Shown: positions 52,248 through 60,462 of the stretch, piece after piece
Layout: every line of letters starts with the position of its first letter
How positions within the stretch are numbered: position 1 is the first letter of the stretch
DNA from: an uncultured Collinsella sp.
Lineage (GTDB): Bacteria; Actinomycetota; Coriobacteriia; Coriobacteriales; Coriobacteriaceae
Assembly: GCA_959602645.1 (NCBI GenBank)
Contig: CAUGTZ010000002.1
Span: 84,159-148,158 of the forward strand
Length of the DNA stretch: 64,000 bases
Direction: 5' to 3'
Made by a program: the position numbers and the translations under genes
Notes under the pieces: model-generated
Told to the model about the DNA's origin: nothing
Seen by the model: the letters and a program-made list of their open reading frames with translations, nothing else
The model's database searches: none

Positions 52248-52949
52248 TTACAGCCCGCGAATCCGTACGGCCTCGGGCGGAAACTCCTGCTCGCCGGCAT
52301 CGGTCTTGATGGTCGCGCGGCCCCAGATGTCCAGGCCCGCAAACACACCGACCGCAAGCGGCAAACCGTTGGGCGACACCGCCGCAACCTGACGACCCAG
52401 CAGCGGCACCATATCGAAGTACTCACCCAGCACCGGAGCCAGCGGGCCGGCAGCGCCCTGTGGTGTGTTGGCGGCAACCGCCCAGGTGTCCACGCGGGTC
52501 AGCACGGCGGTGGCCAATGCCTCGACCAGCACCTCGTCGGCCATATCCACGCCAAGCTCGCCCAGCGCCGCACGTTCAATATCAACCGTCACCGCGGCAA
52601 ACATGCCCGCAGCACCGGCACCGCCGTTCACGGCAACACGCGCGAGCGACGTCTCAAACGCAGGCGCACCGCACACGATATTGCTCGGCCACTCAATGCC
52701 CACCTTGCCGGCAAGGCCCAACCCCGGCGTCGAAGCCGTGCCCACGAGCGCGTCCATCATGCCCATCGCGGCCACAAACGGCAGGCCGTGGAAGGCATGC
52801 ATGTTCACATCCGGACGCACGACCAGCGAAAACGTCAGCGAAGCATCGCCCACGCTCCACGCGCACCAGCCCGCGGACACGCCCTCGCGACCCGCGTCAC
52901 GCGCCGCGTCGAGCTCAGTGGCAGCGACTACAGCGTTCATCTCGATCAT
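52248..52949 (-). CDS. degenerate biotin-protein-ligase-like protein
   Basis: 233 residues. The C-terminal LGRQVAAVSPNGLPLAVGVF plus AGLDIWGRATIKTDAGEQ matches the small C-terminal domain of BirA, and the centre has KVGIEWPSNIV where BirA has KWPNDI. The biotinoyl-AMP loop GRGRxGR and the N-terminal STN motif are missing, and no winged helix is present. The conserved Lys of KxxGIL is replaced (GAPAFETSL). It is therefore BirA-derived but probably unable to activate biotin. It starts at the base after the folP-folK stop (TAG-ATG), so translation is coupled. Confidence 0.65.
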   Translation of the reverse strand: MIEMNAVVAATELDAARDAGREGVSAGWCAWSVGDASLTFSLVVRPDVNMHAFHGLPFVAAMGMMDALVGTASTPGLGLAGKVGIEWPSNIVCGAPAFETSLARVAVNGGAGAAGMFAAVTVDIERAALGELGVDMADEVLVEALATAVLTRVDTWAVAANTPQGAAGPLAPVLGEYFDMVPLLGRQVAAVSPNGLPLAVGVFAGLDIWGRATIKTDAGEQEFPPEAVRIRGL

Positions 52950-54680
52950 CTACATACGCCCCAATTCACCCACGATATGGCCCACGCGATCCTCGGGCTC
53001 CTTGACCTCGACGCCGTTGTAGCGGAAGAACCGCGCCGGGTCGTGCATCAGATCCTCGAGCGGCACCAGCACAAAGTCGCGCTCGCCGATCAGCGGATGC
53101 GGCAGGCGCAGCTTTTTGCCGCCGTGGGTCTCGCCGTCCATCCACAGCAGGTCCAGGTCGATGGTGCGCGGACCGTTGGCCTTGGCCTTTTTGGAGCGGT
53201 CGCGGCCCAGCTCGGCCTCGATCTTCATGAGCTCGTCGAGCAGCACCAGCGGCGCCAACTCGGTCTTGATCTCGATGACGGCGTTGGCAAACGCGTCCTG
53301 GCGCGTCTCGTAGGCCGGCTCGCTCTCGTAGATCTTGGAGGAGTTGGACACGCAGGTAAGTGGAATCTCGGCGATCATGTCGCGTGCGGCGCGGATGTTG
53401 TCGCAGCGATGCCCCAAGTTGGATCCCACGGCCACAAACGCGCGGCGCGGCTGCGGCTTGGCAACCGCCCAGTAGCCGTTCAGGAACTGCGCAAAGCCCG
53501 CGGCGTCGTGCACGCGCACGACGTTGGCGCCGGCCTGGATGGCGCCCAGGCACACGCCAAACGTAGCGGCATCGCGCTCGGCGGCCTCGGTCACGCCCGA
53601 GACGGCGCCCACAAAGCGCTTGCGCGATACAGCGCACATGAGCGGATAGCCCAGTGACGCCATCTTGGCAGTCTCGCGCTGGATGACGATGTCCTCGTTA
53701 GCCGACTTACCAAAGCCCGGGCCAGGATCGATGCAGATGCGGTCGCGCGACACGCCGGCGTGGATGAGCGCGCGGGCCTGGTCGGACAGAAAGCCCATGA
53801 CGCGGCGCATGATGGGCGCCGAATCGGGCAGGGTGAAGCGGCGGAGCTGCGAGGTGGGCACGTAGGCCTCCTCGCGGCGGGCGCTGCGGCGCATCATGGC
53901 GGCCAGGCGGTCATTGGACTCCGATGCGGCCTCGGTGGCCTCGGGCGCGGGCGCGACGGTCTCGGCGGCAGCAGCCTGCTCGGCGGCCGGCGTCTCCTGC
54001 TCGCTTGCAGGCTCGGTCGCGGGCTCCGGATCGCCAAACGGCAACGAGGGCTGCACCACGCCGCCCGGAAGCTTGGCCTCCGGCTTAGGCTCGCCCAGTA
54101 ACTTGCCGCGACGGCGGCGAGCCGGCTTCTCAGCCTCACGCGCGGCCTCGGCAGCCGCCTCGCGCGCCTTCTCGGCAACAAACGCCGCAGCCGAGGTATC
54201 GAGCTGCACCGTTGCGTGCGTGCGTGTAGGCGCGGCGACCTCGCCGGCATGCATCACGATGACGCCGCAGGTGCTCGTCTTAACAAACTCGACCATCTTG
54301 GGGTCGGTGAAGCCCGTCACGTCGTTGACGATCGAGGCGCCGCAGCGCACGGCCGCCTTGGCAACCGCCACGTGGCGCGTGTCGATCGAGACGATGGCGC
54401 CCTCTTTGGCCAGCGCGCGCACCACGGGCAGCACGCGGCGAGCCTCCTCGTCGGGATTAACCGGGGTAAAGCCGGGGCGCGTGGACTCACCGCCCACGTC
54501 GATGATGTCGGCGCCGGCGTCAAGCATCGCCAGGCCGTACTCGATGGCGGCATCCGGGTCGAAGTGCTCCCCGCCGTCGCTAAACGAATCGGGCGTCACG
54601 TTGAGGACGCCCATGATGCGCGGACGGTCAAAGCTGAGCTCATACTTTCCGCACCGCCATGTCTTGCTGTCGTTCGCCAT
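52950..54680 (-). CDS. bifunctional dihydropteroate synthase / HPPK with a large insertion
   Basis: 576 residues. Dihydropteroate synthase (folate synthesis): MGVLNVTPDSFSDGG (about 22), DVGGESTRPGFTP, VSIDTRHVAVA, NDVTG and, after an insert, ICIDPGPGFGKS (about 312) and VSRKRFVG. Between strand 5 (GVIVMHAGE, about 142) and the helix before DPG there is a roughly 130-residue Ala/Glu/Pro/Arg-rich insertion (about 150-280, including KPARRRRGK). The C-terminal HPPK domain (about 413-576) has FVAVGSNLG, ESEPAYETRQDAFANAV and RTIDLDLLWMDGE. Start at 54680 with TAGGAGG upstream. Order folP-folK in one chain is uncommon. Confidence 0.9.
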   Translation of the reverse strand: MANDSKTWRCGKYELSFDRPRIMGVLNVTPDSFSDGGEHFDPDAAIEYGLAMLDAGADIIDVGGESTRPGFTPVNPDEEARRVLPVVRALAKEGAIVSIDTRHVAVAKAAVRCGASIVNDVTGFTDPKMVEFVKTSTCGVIVMHAGEVAAPTRTHATVQLDTSAAAFVAEKAREAAAEAAREAEKPARRRRGKLLGEPKPEAKLPGGVVQPSLPFGDPEPATEPASEQETPAAEQAAAAETVAPAPEATEAASESNDRLAAMMRRSARREEAYVPTSQLRRFTLPDSAPIMRRVMGFLSDQARALIHAGVSRDRICIDPGPGFGKSANEDIVIQRETAKMASLGYPLMCAVSRKRFVGAVSGVTEAAERDAATFGVCLGAIQAGANVVRVHDAAGFAQFLNGYWAVAKPQPRRAFVAVGSNLGHRCDNIRAARDMIAEIPLTCVSNSSKIYESEPAYETRQDAFANAVIEIKTELAPLVLLDELMKIEAELGRDRSKKAKANGPRTIDLDLLWMDGETHGGKKLRLPHPLIGERDFVLVPLEDLMHDPARFFRYNGVEVKEPEDRVGHIVGELGRM

Positions 54681-54775
54681 GAACATCCTCCTAAAATGCC
54701 CACGCCGCCGAGCTTGGGGAGCTGGCGGCGGGGTCGCTTTGCAATCAGTCTTTCTATTGTATCCGCGCACACGGG

Positions 54776-55528
54776 CTAGAACGCAAACGCGGCCGCGATG
54801 TCGCAAGAAATCAGCAGGTCGGCATTTGCATCCTGATCGGTAGGCGCCAAATTGCAAATGGCCAGCGTATCGCCAGTAAAGTAACGCGTAAGGCCTGCCG
54901 CCGGATACACCACGAGCGAGGTCCCACCCACAATGAGGGCATCGGCCGCGGCAATGGCGGCAACGGCACCGGTCAACACATGCTCGTCGAGCGGCTCTTC
55001 GTAGAGCACCACATCGGGCTTGATGCGACCACCGCACGCGGGGCACACGGGCACGCCCGCGGCGTCCTCGTGCTCGCGCGAGCAAATCCACTCGGCGCTA
55101 TAGACCGCGCCGCACGACTGGCAAATGTTGCGATGGACCGATCCGTGCAGCTCGAACACGCGCTGCGAGCCCGCCATCTGATGCAAGCCGTCGATGTTTT
55201 GCGTCACCACGGCATCAAGCTTGCCGGCGCGCTCCAGCTCGGCCAGCTTGGTGTGACAGCGGTTGGGCTTAGCGTTAAGCGCGATCATCTTGGTGCGGTA
55301 AAAGTCGAAGAACTCGGCCGGATGTGTCTCATAAAAGCTATGCGAGAGCATAGTCTCGGGCGGGTAGGCAAACTGCTGGTGATACAGGCCGTCCACGCTG
55401 CGGAAATCGGGGATGCCACTTGCCGTGGAAACACCAGCGCCGCCAAAGAAGACCACGCGCTTGTGGGTGTCAAACAGATCCGCCAGCGCGGCGGACGCCT
55501 GCCTGGGGTCCGATATTGCCTGCGTCAT
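54776..55528 (-). CDS. NAD-dependent protein deacylase (sirtuin)
   Basis: 250 residues. Sirtuin motifs are FFGGAGVSTASGIPDFRSVD, TQNIDGLHQMAG with catalytic His in FELHGSVH, a zinc ribbon (CQSC ... CPAC), KPDVVLYEEPLDE and GGTSLVVYPAAGL. Removes acetyl or other acyl groups from lysines using NAD+. Start at 55528 after GGAGGG. Divergent from exonuclease III. Acyl preference is not readable. Confidence 0.93.
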   Translation of the reverse strand: MTQAISDPRQASAALADLFDTHKRVVFFGGAGVSTASGIPDFRSVDGLYHQQFAYPPETMLSHSFYETHPAEFFDFYRTKMIALNAKPNRCHTKLAELERAGKLDAVVTQNIDGLHQMAGSQRVFELHGSVHRNICQSCGAVYSAEWICSREHEDAAGVPVCPACGGRIKPDVVLYEEPLDEHVLTGAVAAIAAADALIVGGTSLVVYPAAGLTRYFTGDTLAICNLAPTDQDANADLLISCDIAAAFAF

Positions 55529-55663
55529 ATGAGCCCTCCGTCCTTGTTGATCGGGCGGCGTCGGGCGATGTCCCAGCATGCGACCTTTAAGTCAGCATGC
55601 GCGGAGCCCACCCCGCCCCTGTTGCGCTAATCTTAAGCCTGCCAACCCCGTCGAAAGGACACC

Positions 55664-56482
55664 ATGCCTCAGACTTACACTTTCGCCTCGTGGAACGTCA
55701 ACGGCCTGCGCGCCGTGCTCAAAAAGGACCCGAGCTTTATCCAGATCGCGCAAGAACTCGACGTCGATATCCTGGCGCTGCAAGAGACCAAGTTGCAAGA
55801 AGGCCAGGTCGATATTGACCTGGCCGGCTATCACCAAACCTGGAGCTACGCCGAGCGTAAAGGCTATTCGGGCACTGCGGTCTTTAGCCGCCAGGAACCG
55901 CTGCGCGTGCTGCACGCCGACGCACTGCTACCCTACGCCGGCGAGAACGAGGCGGCCGTACTCGTCGCCCAAGCCGCAACCGAGGGCCGCGTCTGCGCGC
56001 TGGAGTTCGACAAGTTCTGGTTTGTGGATGTCTACACTCCCAACGCGCAAAACGAACTCGCCCGCATCGACGTGCGCATGGCCTGGGACGATGCTTACCG
56101 CGGCTTTTTGAACGCGCTCGAGCGCGAGACCGGCAAACCCGTCGTGACCTGCGGCGACTTTAACGTGGCGCACGAGGAGATCGACCTTAAGAACCCCAAG
56201 TCCAACCGCGGCAACGCCGGCTTTTCGGACGAGGAGCGCGGCAAGTTTACCGAGCTGCTCAACGCCGGCTTTACCGATACCTGGCGCGCGGCAAACCCCG
56301 ACGTCGAGGGCGTCTACAGCTGGTGGAGCTACCGCTTTAATGCCCGCAAGAACAACGCCGGCTGGCGCATCGACTACTTCCTGGTAAGCGACGCAATCGC
56401 CGACAACGTACGCGACACCGGCATCCGCGGCGACATCTTCGGCAGCGACCACTGCCCCGTCACCCTCACCCTAGAGCTCTAG
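55664..56482 (+). CDS. exodeoxyribonuclease III / AP endonuclease
   Basis: 272 residues of the ExoIII/ExoA family, acting in base-excision repair at abasic sites and 3' ends. Motifs are FASWNVNGLRAV, LALQETKLQEGQ (Glu metal ligand), VDVYTPNA, CGDFNVAHEEIDLKNPKSNR, WRIDYFLVS and the terminal GSDHCPV with catalytic Asp-His. GAAAGGAC precedes the start. Single gene, divergent from the sirtuin. Confidence 0.95.
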   Translation: MPQTYTFASWNVNGLRAVLKKDPSFIQIAQELDVDILALQETKLQEGQVDIDLAGYHQTWSYAERKGYSGTAVFSRQEPLRVLHADALLPYAGENEAAVLVAQAATEGRVCALEFDKFWFVDVYTPNAQNELARIDVRMAWDDAYRGFLNALERETGKPVVTCGDFNVAHEEIDLKNPKSNRGNAGFSDEERGKFTELLNAGFTDTWRAANPDVEGVYSWWSYRFNARKNNAGWRIDYFLVSDAIADNVRDTGIRGDIFGSDHCPVTLTLEL

Positions 56483-56490
56483 CCCCAACT

Positions 56491-56528
56491 AATCCCCTGG
56501 GGACGGAGGAAAAGGGATCATTTTCACC
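56491..56528 (-). repeat. W-type conserved spacer, copy 4 (reverse)
   Basis: The reverse strand reads AAAATGATCCCTTTTCCTCC followed by GTCCCCAGGGGATTAG, matching copies at 26328 and 33091. It starts 9 bp after the exonuclease stop. Confidence 0.55.
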
Positions 56529-56566
56529 TCGCGAGGGCATCCACGCGGCCCGCTTGTCACGAAACT

Positions 56567-56704
56567 GGCCCATCTACTACGTTTAAGCCACTACCCTCAA
56601 CCACAGCGAACAACGCAAAAAGAAAACCGCAGGTAGAAAGCCTGCGGTTTTTCATAAAACGCGGTTGTGTTTGGGGGTGTCGGGCCAAACGTAGTAGATA
56701 GGCC
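56567..56704 (-). repeat. Y-type long hairpin module, copy 3 (138 bp, reverse orientation)
   Basis: Arms GGCCCATCTACTACGTTT and AAACGTAGTAGATAGGCC (one mismatch), same 138-bp length as the other copies. The tip hairpin ACCGCAGG...CCTGCGGT has its T-run on the reverse strand, showing this copy is inverted relative to copies 1 and 2. Confidence 0.8.
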
Positions 56705-56726
56705 GATTCCGTGGCGGGCGGGTTCA

Positions 56727-56773
56727 GCTGATTCCCTGGGAACGTCTGGAGGCGAAAGAAAACGGATCAATTT
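56727..56773 (-). repeat. W-type conserved spacer, copy 5 (reverse)
   Basis: The reverse strand reads AATTGATCCGTTTTCTTTCG then CCTCCAGACGTTCCCAGGGA, a longer and more divergent W copy between Y copy 3 and X copy 3. Confidence 0.45.
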
Positions 56774-56817
56774 GGCTCTCTGAGGGCCACGATGCCCGTC
56801 GTATCAGCCGGCTATTT

Positions 56818-56971
56818 CAAAACTATGCCGGTTTACGGGGCTGAATCGCGAACCCCCAACCATACGCAATTCCGAAATAATAAAACCGCAGGTAAACGGC
56901 TTGCTCTATTTCAAAGATAGCCGGCATGGTCTGCTTGTGCCAATCTGGCCCCGTAAACCGGCATAGTTTTG
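56818..56971 (-). repeat. X-type long hairpin module, copy 3 (154 bp, reverse orientation)
   Basis: Terminal arms as in copy 1 (CAAAACTATGCCGGTTTACG / complement), extended outward by ATTT/AAAT. Length identical (154 bp). The interior has AAAACCGCAGGTA in the reverse orientation and an extra partial arm (TTTCAAAGATAGCCGGCAT), suggesting a nested rearrangement. Confidence 0.8.
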
Positions 56972-57017
56972 AAATGGCGCTTCGGCAGTATTGATTCCCG
57001 CCCCGGCGTAACCAACC

Positions 57018-57731
57018 CTACAGCCCGTATTTCACGACGACTCGGTTGATGCGGCGACACCAAGGCTTGTACAGGGCGACCAAAAACACGCAGGTCGCAA
57101 GGCCGTGCGTGATATCGAACGGTACGGCGGTGGCAAGACGCGCCATGGCACCCGCCCACGTGAGCGGCTGTACAAACCCAATGATGTCATACGCGTTGAT
57201 CACAACGCCGTACAGCAAACCCGAAGCAAAGCCGTAGATCAACAGCGCCGGCATACGCACGGTGCCATCGGCGCGATCAAAAGCGCCGGCATGCGCCAGC
57301 GCACCGCCAACGTATCCCACGAGCCCCCAGGCATACATCTGCCACGGCGTCCACATGCCCTGTCCAAAAAAGAAATTGCTGGTCAGCGCCGCCAGCGCGC
57401 CAACCATAAAACCATTGCGGCAACCAAGCGTCGCCCCCGCGATAATGGCGATGGCGCTCACCGGTTTAAAGTCGGGAATGGGGCCAAACAGAATGCGCCC
57501 CGCCGCAGCCAACGCCGCCAGAACCAGCGTTGGCATAATCTGGCGTAAGCCCGGGCGCGACGCCTCGTAGCCCGCAAAGAACAGCGCAAGCACCAGCGCC
57601 ACCACGACAAGCATGGCGAGCGCCGCCTGCTCAACGCCCGCCAGCAACGCCGCAGCCATCACGGCTGGCACCGCCAGCAGCAGCGGTATCTCCAGTTTTG
57701 CGAGTAGGCGCACGATGCGATAATCCGCCAT
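57018..57731 (-). CDS. ECF transporter substrate-binding S component
   Basis: 237-residue membrane protein with about six helices. GPIPDFKPVSAIAIIAGATL followed by NGFMVGALAALTSNFFFGQG and WTPWQMYAWGLVGYVGG is the ECF_trnsprt pattern for vitamin or cofactor S components. It starts 4 nt after the ATPase stop and is part of a dedicated (group I) ECF operon. The vitamin cannot be assigned: no riboswitch or biosynthetic gene is next to it. Start at 57731 chosen from the conserved region, RBS weak. Confidence 0.82.
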   Translation of the reverse strand: MADYRIVRLLAKLEIPLLLAVPAVMAAALLAGVEQAALAMLVVVALVLALFFAGYEASRPGLRQIMPTLVLAALAAAGRILFGPIPDFKPVSAIAIIAGATLGCRNGFMVGALAALTSNFFFGQGMWTPWQMYAWGLVGYVGGALAHAGAFDRADGTVRMPALLIYGFASGLLYGVVINAYDIIGFVQPLTWAGAMARLATAVPFDITHGLATCVFLVALYKPWCRRINRVVVKYGL

Positions 57732-57735
57732 CCCA

Positions 57736-59379
57736 TCACGCCCTATAAAACACGTTGTCGGCAAAGAAGTCGGCCGGCGGCTCCATGCAGGCAATCTCGC
57801 CATCGAACATCATGGCGATGTCGTCGGCGACCTGCTCAGCAAAGTCCAAATCGTGCGTAGCCATGATGACGGTGCCGCCAGCCTTCGCATGGTCACGCAG
57901 GGCGCGGGCGATGATGCGGCGGCTCTCCAGGTCCAAGCCCTTCGTGGGCTCGTCAAGCAGCAGCAGCTCGGGGCCAATCAGCAGCAGCTTTGCCAGCGCG
58001 AGCAGCTGGCGCTGTCCGCCCGAGAGGTCGTAGGGGTGACGCGTCTCCAGGCCGTCCAATCCCAGTTGCGCCGCACGCTCCCGCGCCAAGTTCTCGTCAT
58101 ATCCGCAGGTCGAGGCCCATTCCATCAGCTCATCGCGAACCGTCTCGGCAACCAGCAATGCTTTGGGATTCTGAGGCAACAGCGCCGCCGAGGCCGCTCC
58201 GCGCACCATGCGGCCGCGCTGCAGCTTGGCGGTCTTGGCCAGCACCGAAAGCATCGTCGACTTGCCGCAGCCGTTTCCGCCCACGACTGCATGCACCGCG
58301 CCAGCCGAAAACGACGCATCGAGCCCGCGCAGCACCCAACCGCCCGCGCGATCGTAGCGAAACCAGCCTTCCGACAGGGTGGTAGCCGACCCAGCGTGCA
58401 TTTTTTGGAGTATTCTGCTTCCATTCGTGCGCGGGAAGGCTTCCGAGCCGTTCTCGAGCAACATTTGCGCCACAAATTCGGACGATTTGTCCAATTCCGA
58501 ACTTCTTTTCGCGCTCGATACGTCCCCGAGCGGCTCCAGAGAGCCCAAATTGTCCTCACGCCTGCTGAATACTCCGTTTTTTGCACATCGGATGGCACCC
58601 CACCCCAACATGTCATCGGAAAACAGCGATTCTCGGCGTCCCAAAGAAGCCGTATCCGCCACCTCGCGCACGCGACCGCCCTCAATCCGGTACGCACACG
58701 TCGCATACTCGAGCATCGGCCGCGGTTGATGCGTAGCCACAACAACCGTGCAGCCCAGCTCACGGTTCACGCGAAACAGCGCGTGCAGAAAATTCTTCTC
58801 GGCAACGGGATCGAGCTGAGACGTGGGCTCGTCGAGTAGCAGCACACGCGGACGCAGCGCCAGGACGGCGGCAAGCGACAGCAGCTGTTTGCGGCCACCC
58901 GAAAGCGTATCGGTATCGCGATGAAGCCAGTCCTCCAGACTAAAGAAATAGCTGGTCTCGGCCACACGGCGGCGCATCTCGTCGCGCGACATGCCTAAGT
59001 TTTCCAGGCCAAACGCCATCTCGTGCCACACGGTCTCGCACACAATCTGGTTCTCGGGATCCTGAAACACGTAGCCCACGCGCTCCGCAGACGCGCGCAC
59101 GTCCATGTCGGCAACGTTCTCGCCCAGCACGCGCGCATCGCCAGTGCACTCGCCCGCCGGAGCGATCTCGGGCTTGAGCAACGACAGCAGCGTCGACTTA
59201 CCCGATCCGGTACCGCCAACAAGCAGCGCAAATGCACCTTGGGGGACAGACCAGTCGAGCCCCTCGAGCACCGCAGCATCAGCCCCGGGGTAGGTAAAGC
59301 TCAGGCTCCGCACCTCAATCGCCGGCATATCCGGGTCGCACGCCGCGCCCGACACCGGGCCACTATCCAACCGAGCCAT
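57736..59379 (-). CDS. ECF transporter ATPase, two ABC domains in one chain (EcfA-EcfA')
   Basis: 547 residues. Domain 1 (about 20-240): Walker A VGGTGSGKSTLL, Q-loop YVFQDPENQIVCET, signature LSGGRKQLLSLAAV, Walker B VLLLDEPTSQLD. Linker about 245-335. Domain 2: VGGNGCGKSTML, LLPQNPKALLVAETV, LSGGQRQLLALAKL, LLLLDEPTKGLD. This corresponds to fused EcfA1 and EcfA2 energising the transporter. The start overlaps the EcfT stop (TGATG). Confidence 0.92.
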   Translation of the reverse strand: MARLDSGPVSGAACDPDMPAIEVRSLSFTYPGADAAVLEGLDWSVPQGAFALLVGGTGSGKSTLLSLLKPEIAPAGECTGDARVLGENVADMDVRASAERVGYVFQDPENQIVCETVWHEMAFGLENLGMSRDEMRRRVAETSYFFSLEDWLHRDTDTLSGGRKQLLSLAAVLALRPRVLLLDEPTSQLDPVAEKNFLHALFRVNRELGCTVVVATHQPRPMLEYATCAYRIEGGRVREVADTASLGRRESLFSDDMLGWGAIRCAKNGVFSRREDNLGSLEPLGDVSSAKRSSELDKSSEFVAQMLLENGSEAFPRTNGSRILQKMHAGSATTLSEGWFRYDRAGGWVLRGLDASFSAGAVHAVVGGNGCGKSTMLSVLAKTAKLQRGRMVRGAASAALLPQNPKALLVAETVRDELMEWASTCGYDENLARERAAQLGLDGLETRHPYDLSGGQRQLLALAKLLLIGPELLLLDEPTKGLDLESRRIIARALRDHAKAGGTVIMATHDLDFAEQVADDIAMMFDGEIACMEPPADFFADNVFYRA

Positions 59380-60407
59380 CAGCCGAACCTCTTCTCATCG
59401 ATCGCATGCAGCACGCAGGGCAGCACCATCCAGGCAGCGTACACGACATAGCCCAGCCACGGCGCCGGCACCGATAGTTGCGGGTAAAACGAATACTGCG
59501 TTGTCGCGGTCCATGCCACCGCCACCGCGGCGACACCAAACAATGCAAGTCCAACCAGCGCGGCAACATCGCCGCGCCTCAGCCGATACCGCGCATACGT
59601 CGTACGGCGCGACGCAGCACCCCACCCGCGAGAGCGCATGGCATCCGCGCGCTCAAGCGAATCTTCCATGCCCCAGCCCATCAGCACGCTCGATGCCCGC
59701 AGGCGCGAGCGCACGGGGTCAGCCGGCGCGCGTCCCGGTACATCAATCGCGTCCTGCACCGCCAGCACCGTGCGGCCGCGGCGCAAAAACTGTGGGATAA
59801 GCCGCATGCACATCGAAATCATGAGCGCGATCACCGGCGCGGCGTTGCCCAAAAGCGCAAGCACCTTGTCGTAGCCAAGCATCGACGCCGCGGCCTCAAA
59901 CCACAGCACGCTCGCCACAAACAGCCCACCCATGCACAGGCCGTACATCATGCTCTCCAAATACACCGCGCGCATGCCAATATGGAAAAGCTCGGTCGAG
60001 CCCGATGCGCTAAACAGCGGGTTGACCAGTGCAATGATCAAAATCACCGGCAGCTGCCAGCGAAGCGCGCCCAACGTGCGGGCAGCCCCGCGCGTCGCAA
60101 ATCCATACGCCAACCCGCCCGCGAGCGACAGCGCGATCAGCACCGGTTGCATCGAGAACATGGTGAGCCCCAACGTCAGCACCATGTAGAGTGCCGGCAC
60201 CGCCGGATGCGACATCGAGAATGCCGCGACGGGCTCGTTGCCCGATTCCTCTCGCATGATATCCACGGGCACCCCCGTCCCCTCGCTCAAACGACAACGC
60301 CGCAGCGCCTCCGCCATGCACAACCAGCGCAAACGCCACGACGGCGGCGCAAGCCTCAACCGCCGCAAACCAATCGTTACGCGCTCATCATATGCCTGCG
60401 GTATCAT
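59379..60407 (-). CDS. ECF transporter transmembrane component EcfT
   Basis: About 342 residues with five or more membrane helices (for example PALYMVLTLGLTMFSM, VIALMISMCMRLIPQFL). The coupling-helix signature is ADAMRSRGWG (the family A-R-G motif), preceded by ALRASSVLMGWGMEDSLE-like sequence. The start is uncertain: ATG at 60407, GTG at 60434, or a later ATG at 60257 that would place the first helix near the N-terminus as in most EcfT. None has a strong RBS. First gene of the ECF operon, divergent from glmU. Confidence 0.85.
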   Translation of the reverse strand: MIPQAYDERVTIGLRRLRLAPPSWRLRWLCMAEALRRCRLSEGTGVPVDIMREESGNEPVAAFSMSHPAVPALYMVLTLGLTMFSMQPVLIALSLAGGLAYGFATRGAARTLGALRWQLPVILIIALVNPLFSASGSTELFHIGMRAVYLESMMYGLCMGGLFVASVLWFEAAASMLGYDKVLALLGNAAPVIALMISMCMRLIPQFLRRGRTVLAVQDAIDVPGRAPADPVRSRLRASSVLMGWGMEDSLERADAMRSRGWGAASRRTTYARYRLRRGDVAALVGLALFGVAAVAVAWTATTQYSFYPQLSVPAPWLGYVVYAAWMVLPCVLHAIDEKRFG

Positions 60408-60462
60408 ATTGCGCCGTGTATCGTTTCCAAACACACGTCTCTATAACGTAACAGGAGATCAC

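Noticed and set aside
54681..55091. Longer folP-folK start at 55091
   Set aside because: The extension is Arg/Cys-rich shadow sequence opposite to nothing conserved and overlaps the sirtuin gene. TAGGAGG places the start at 54680.
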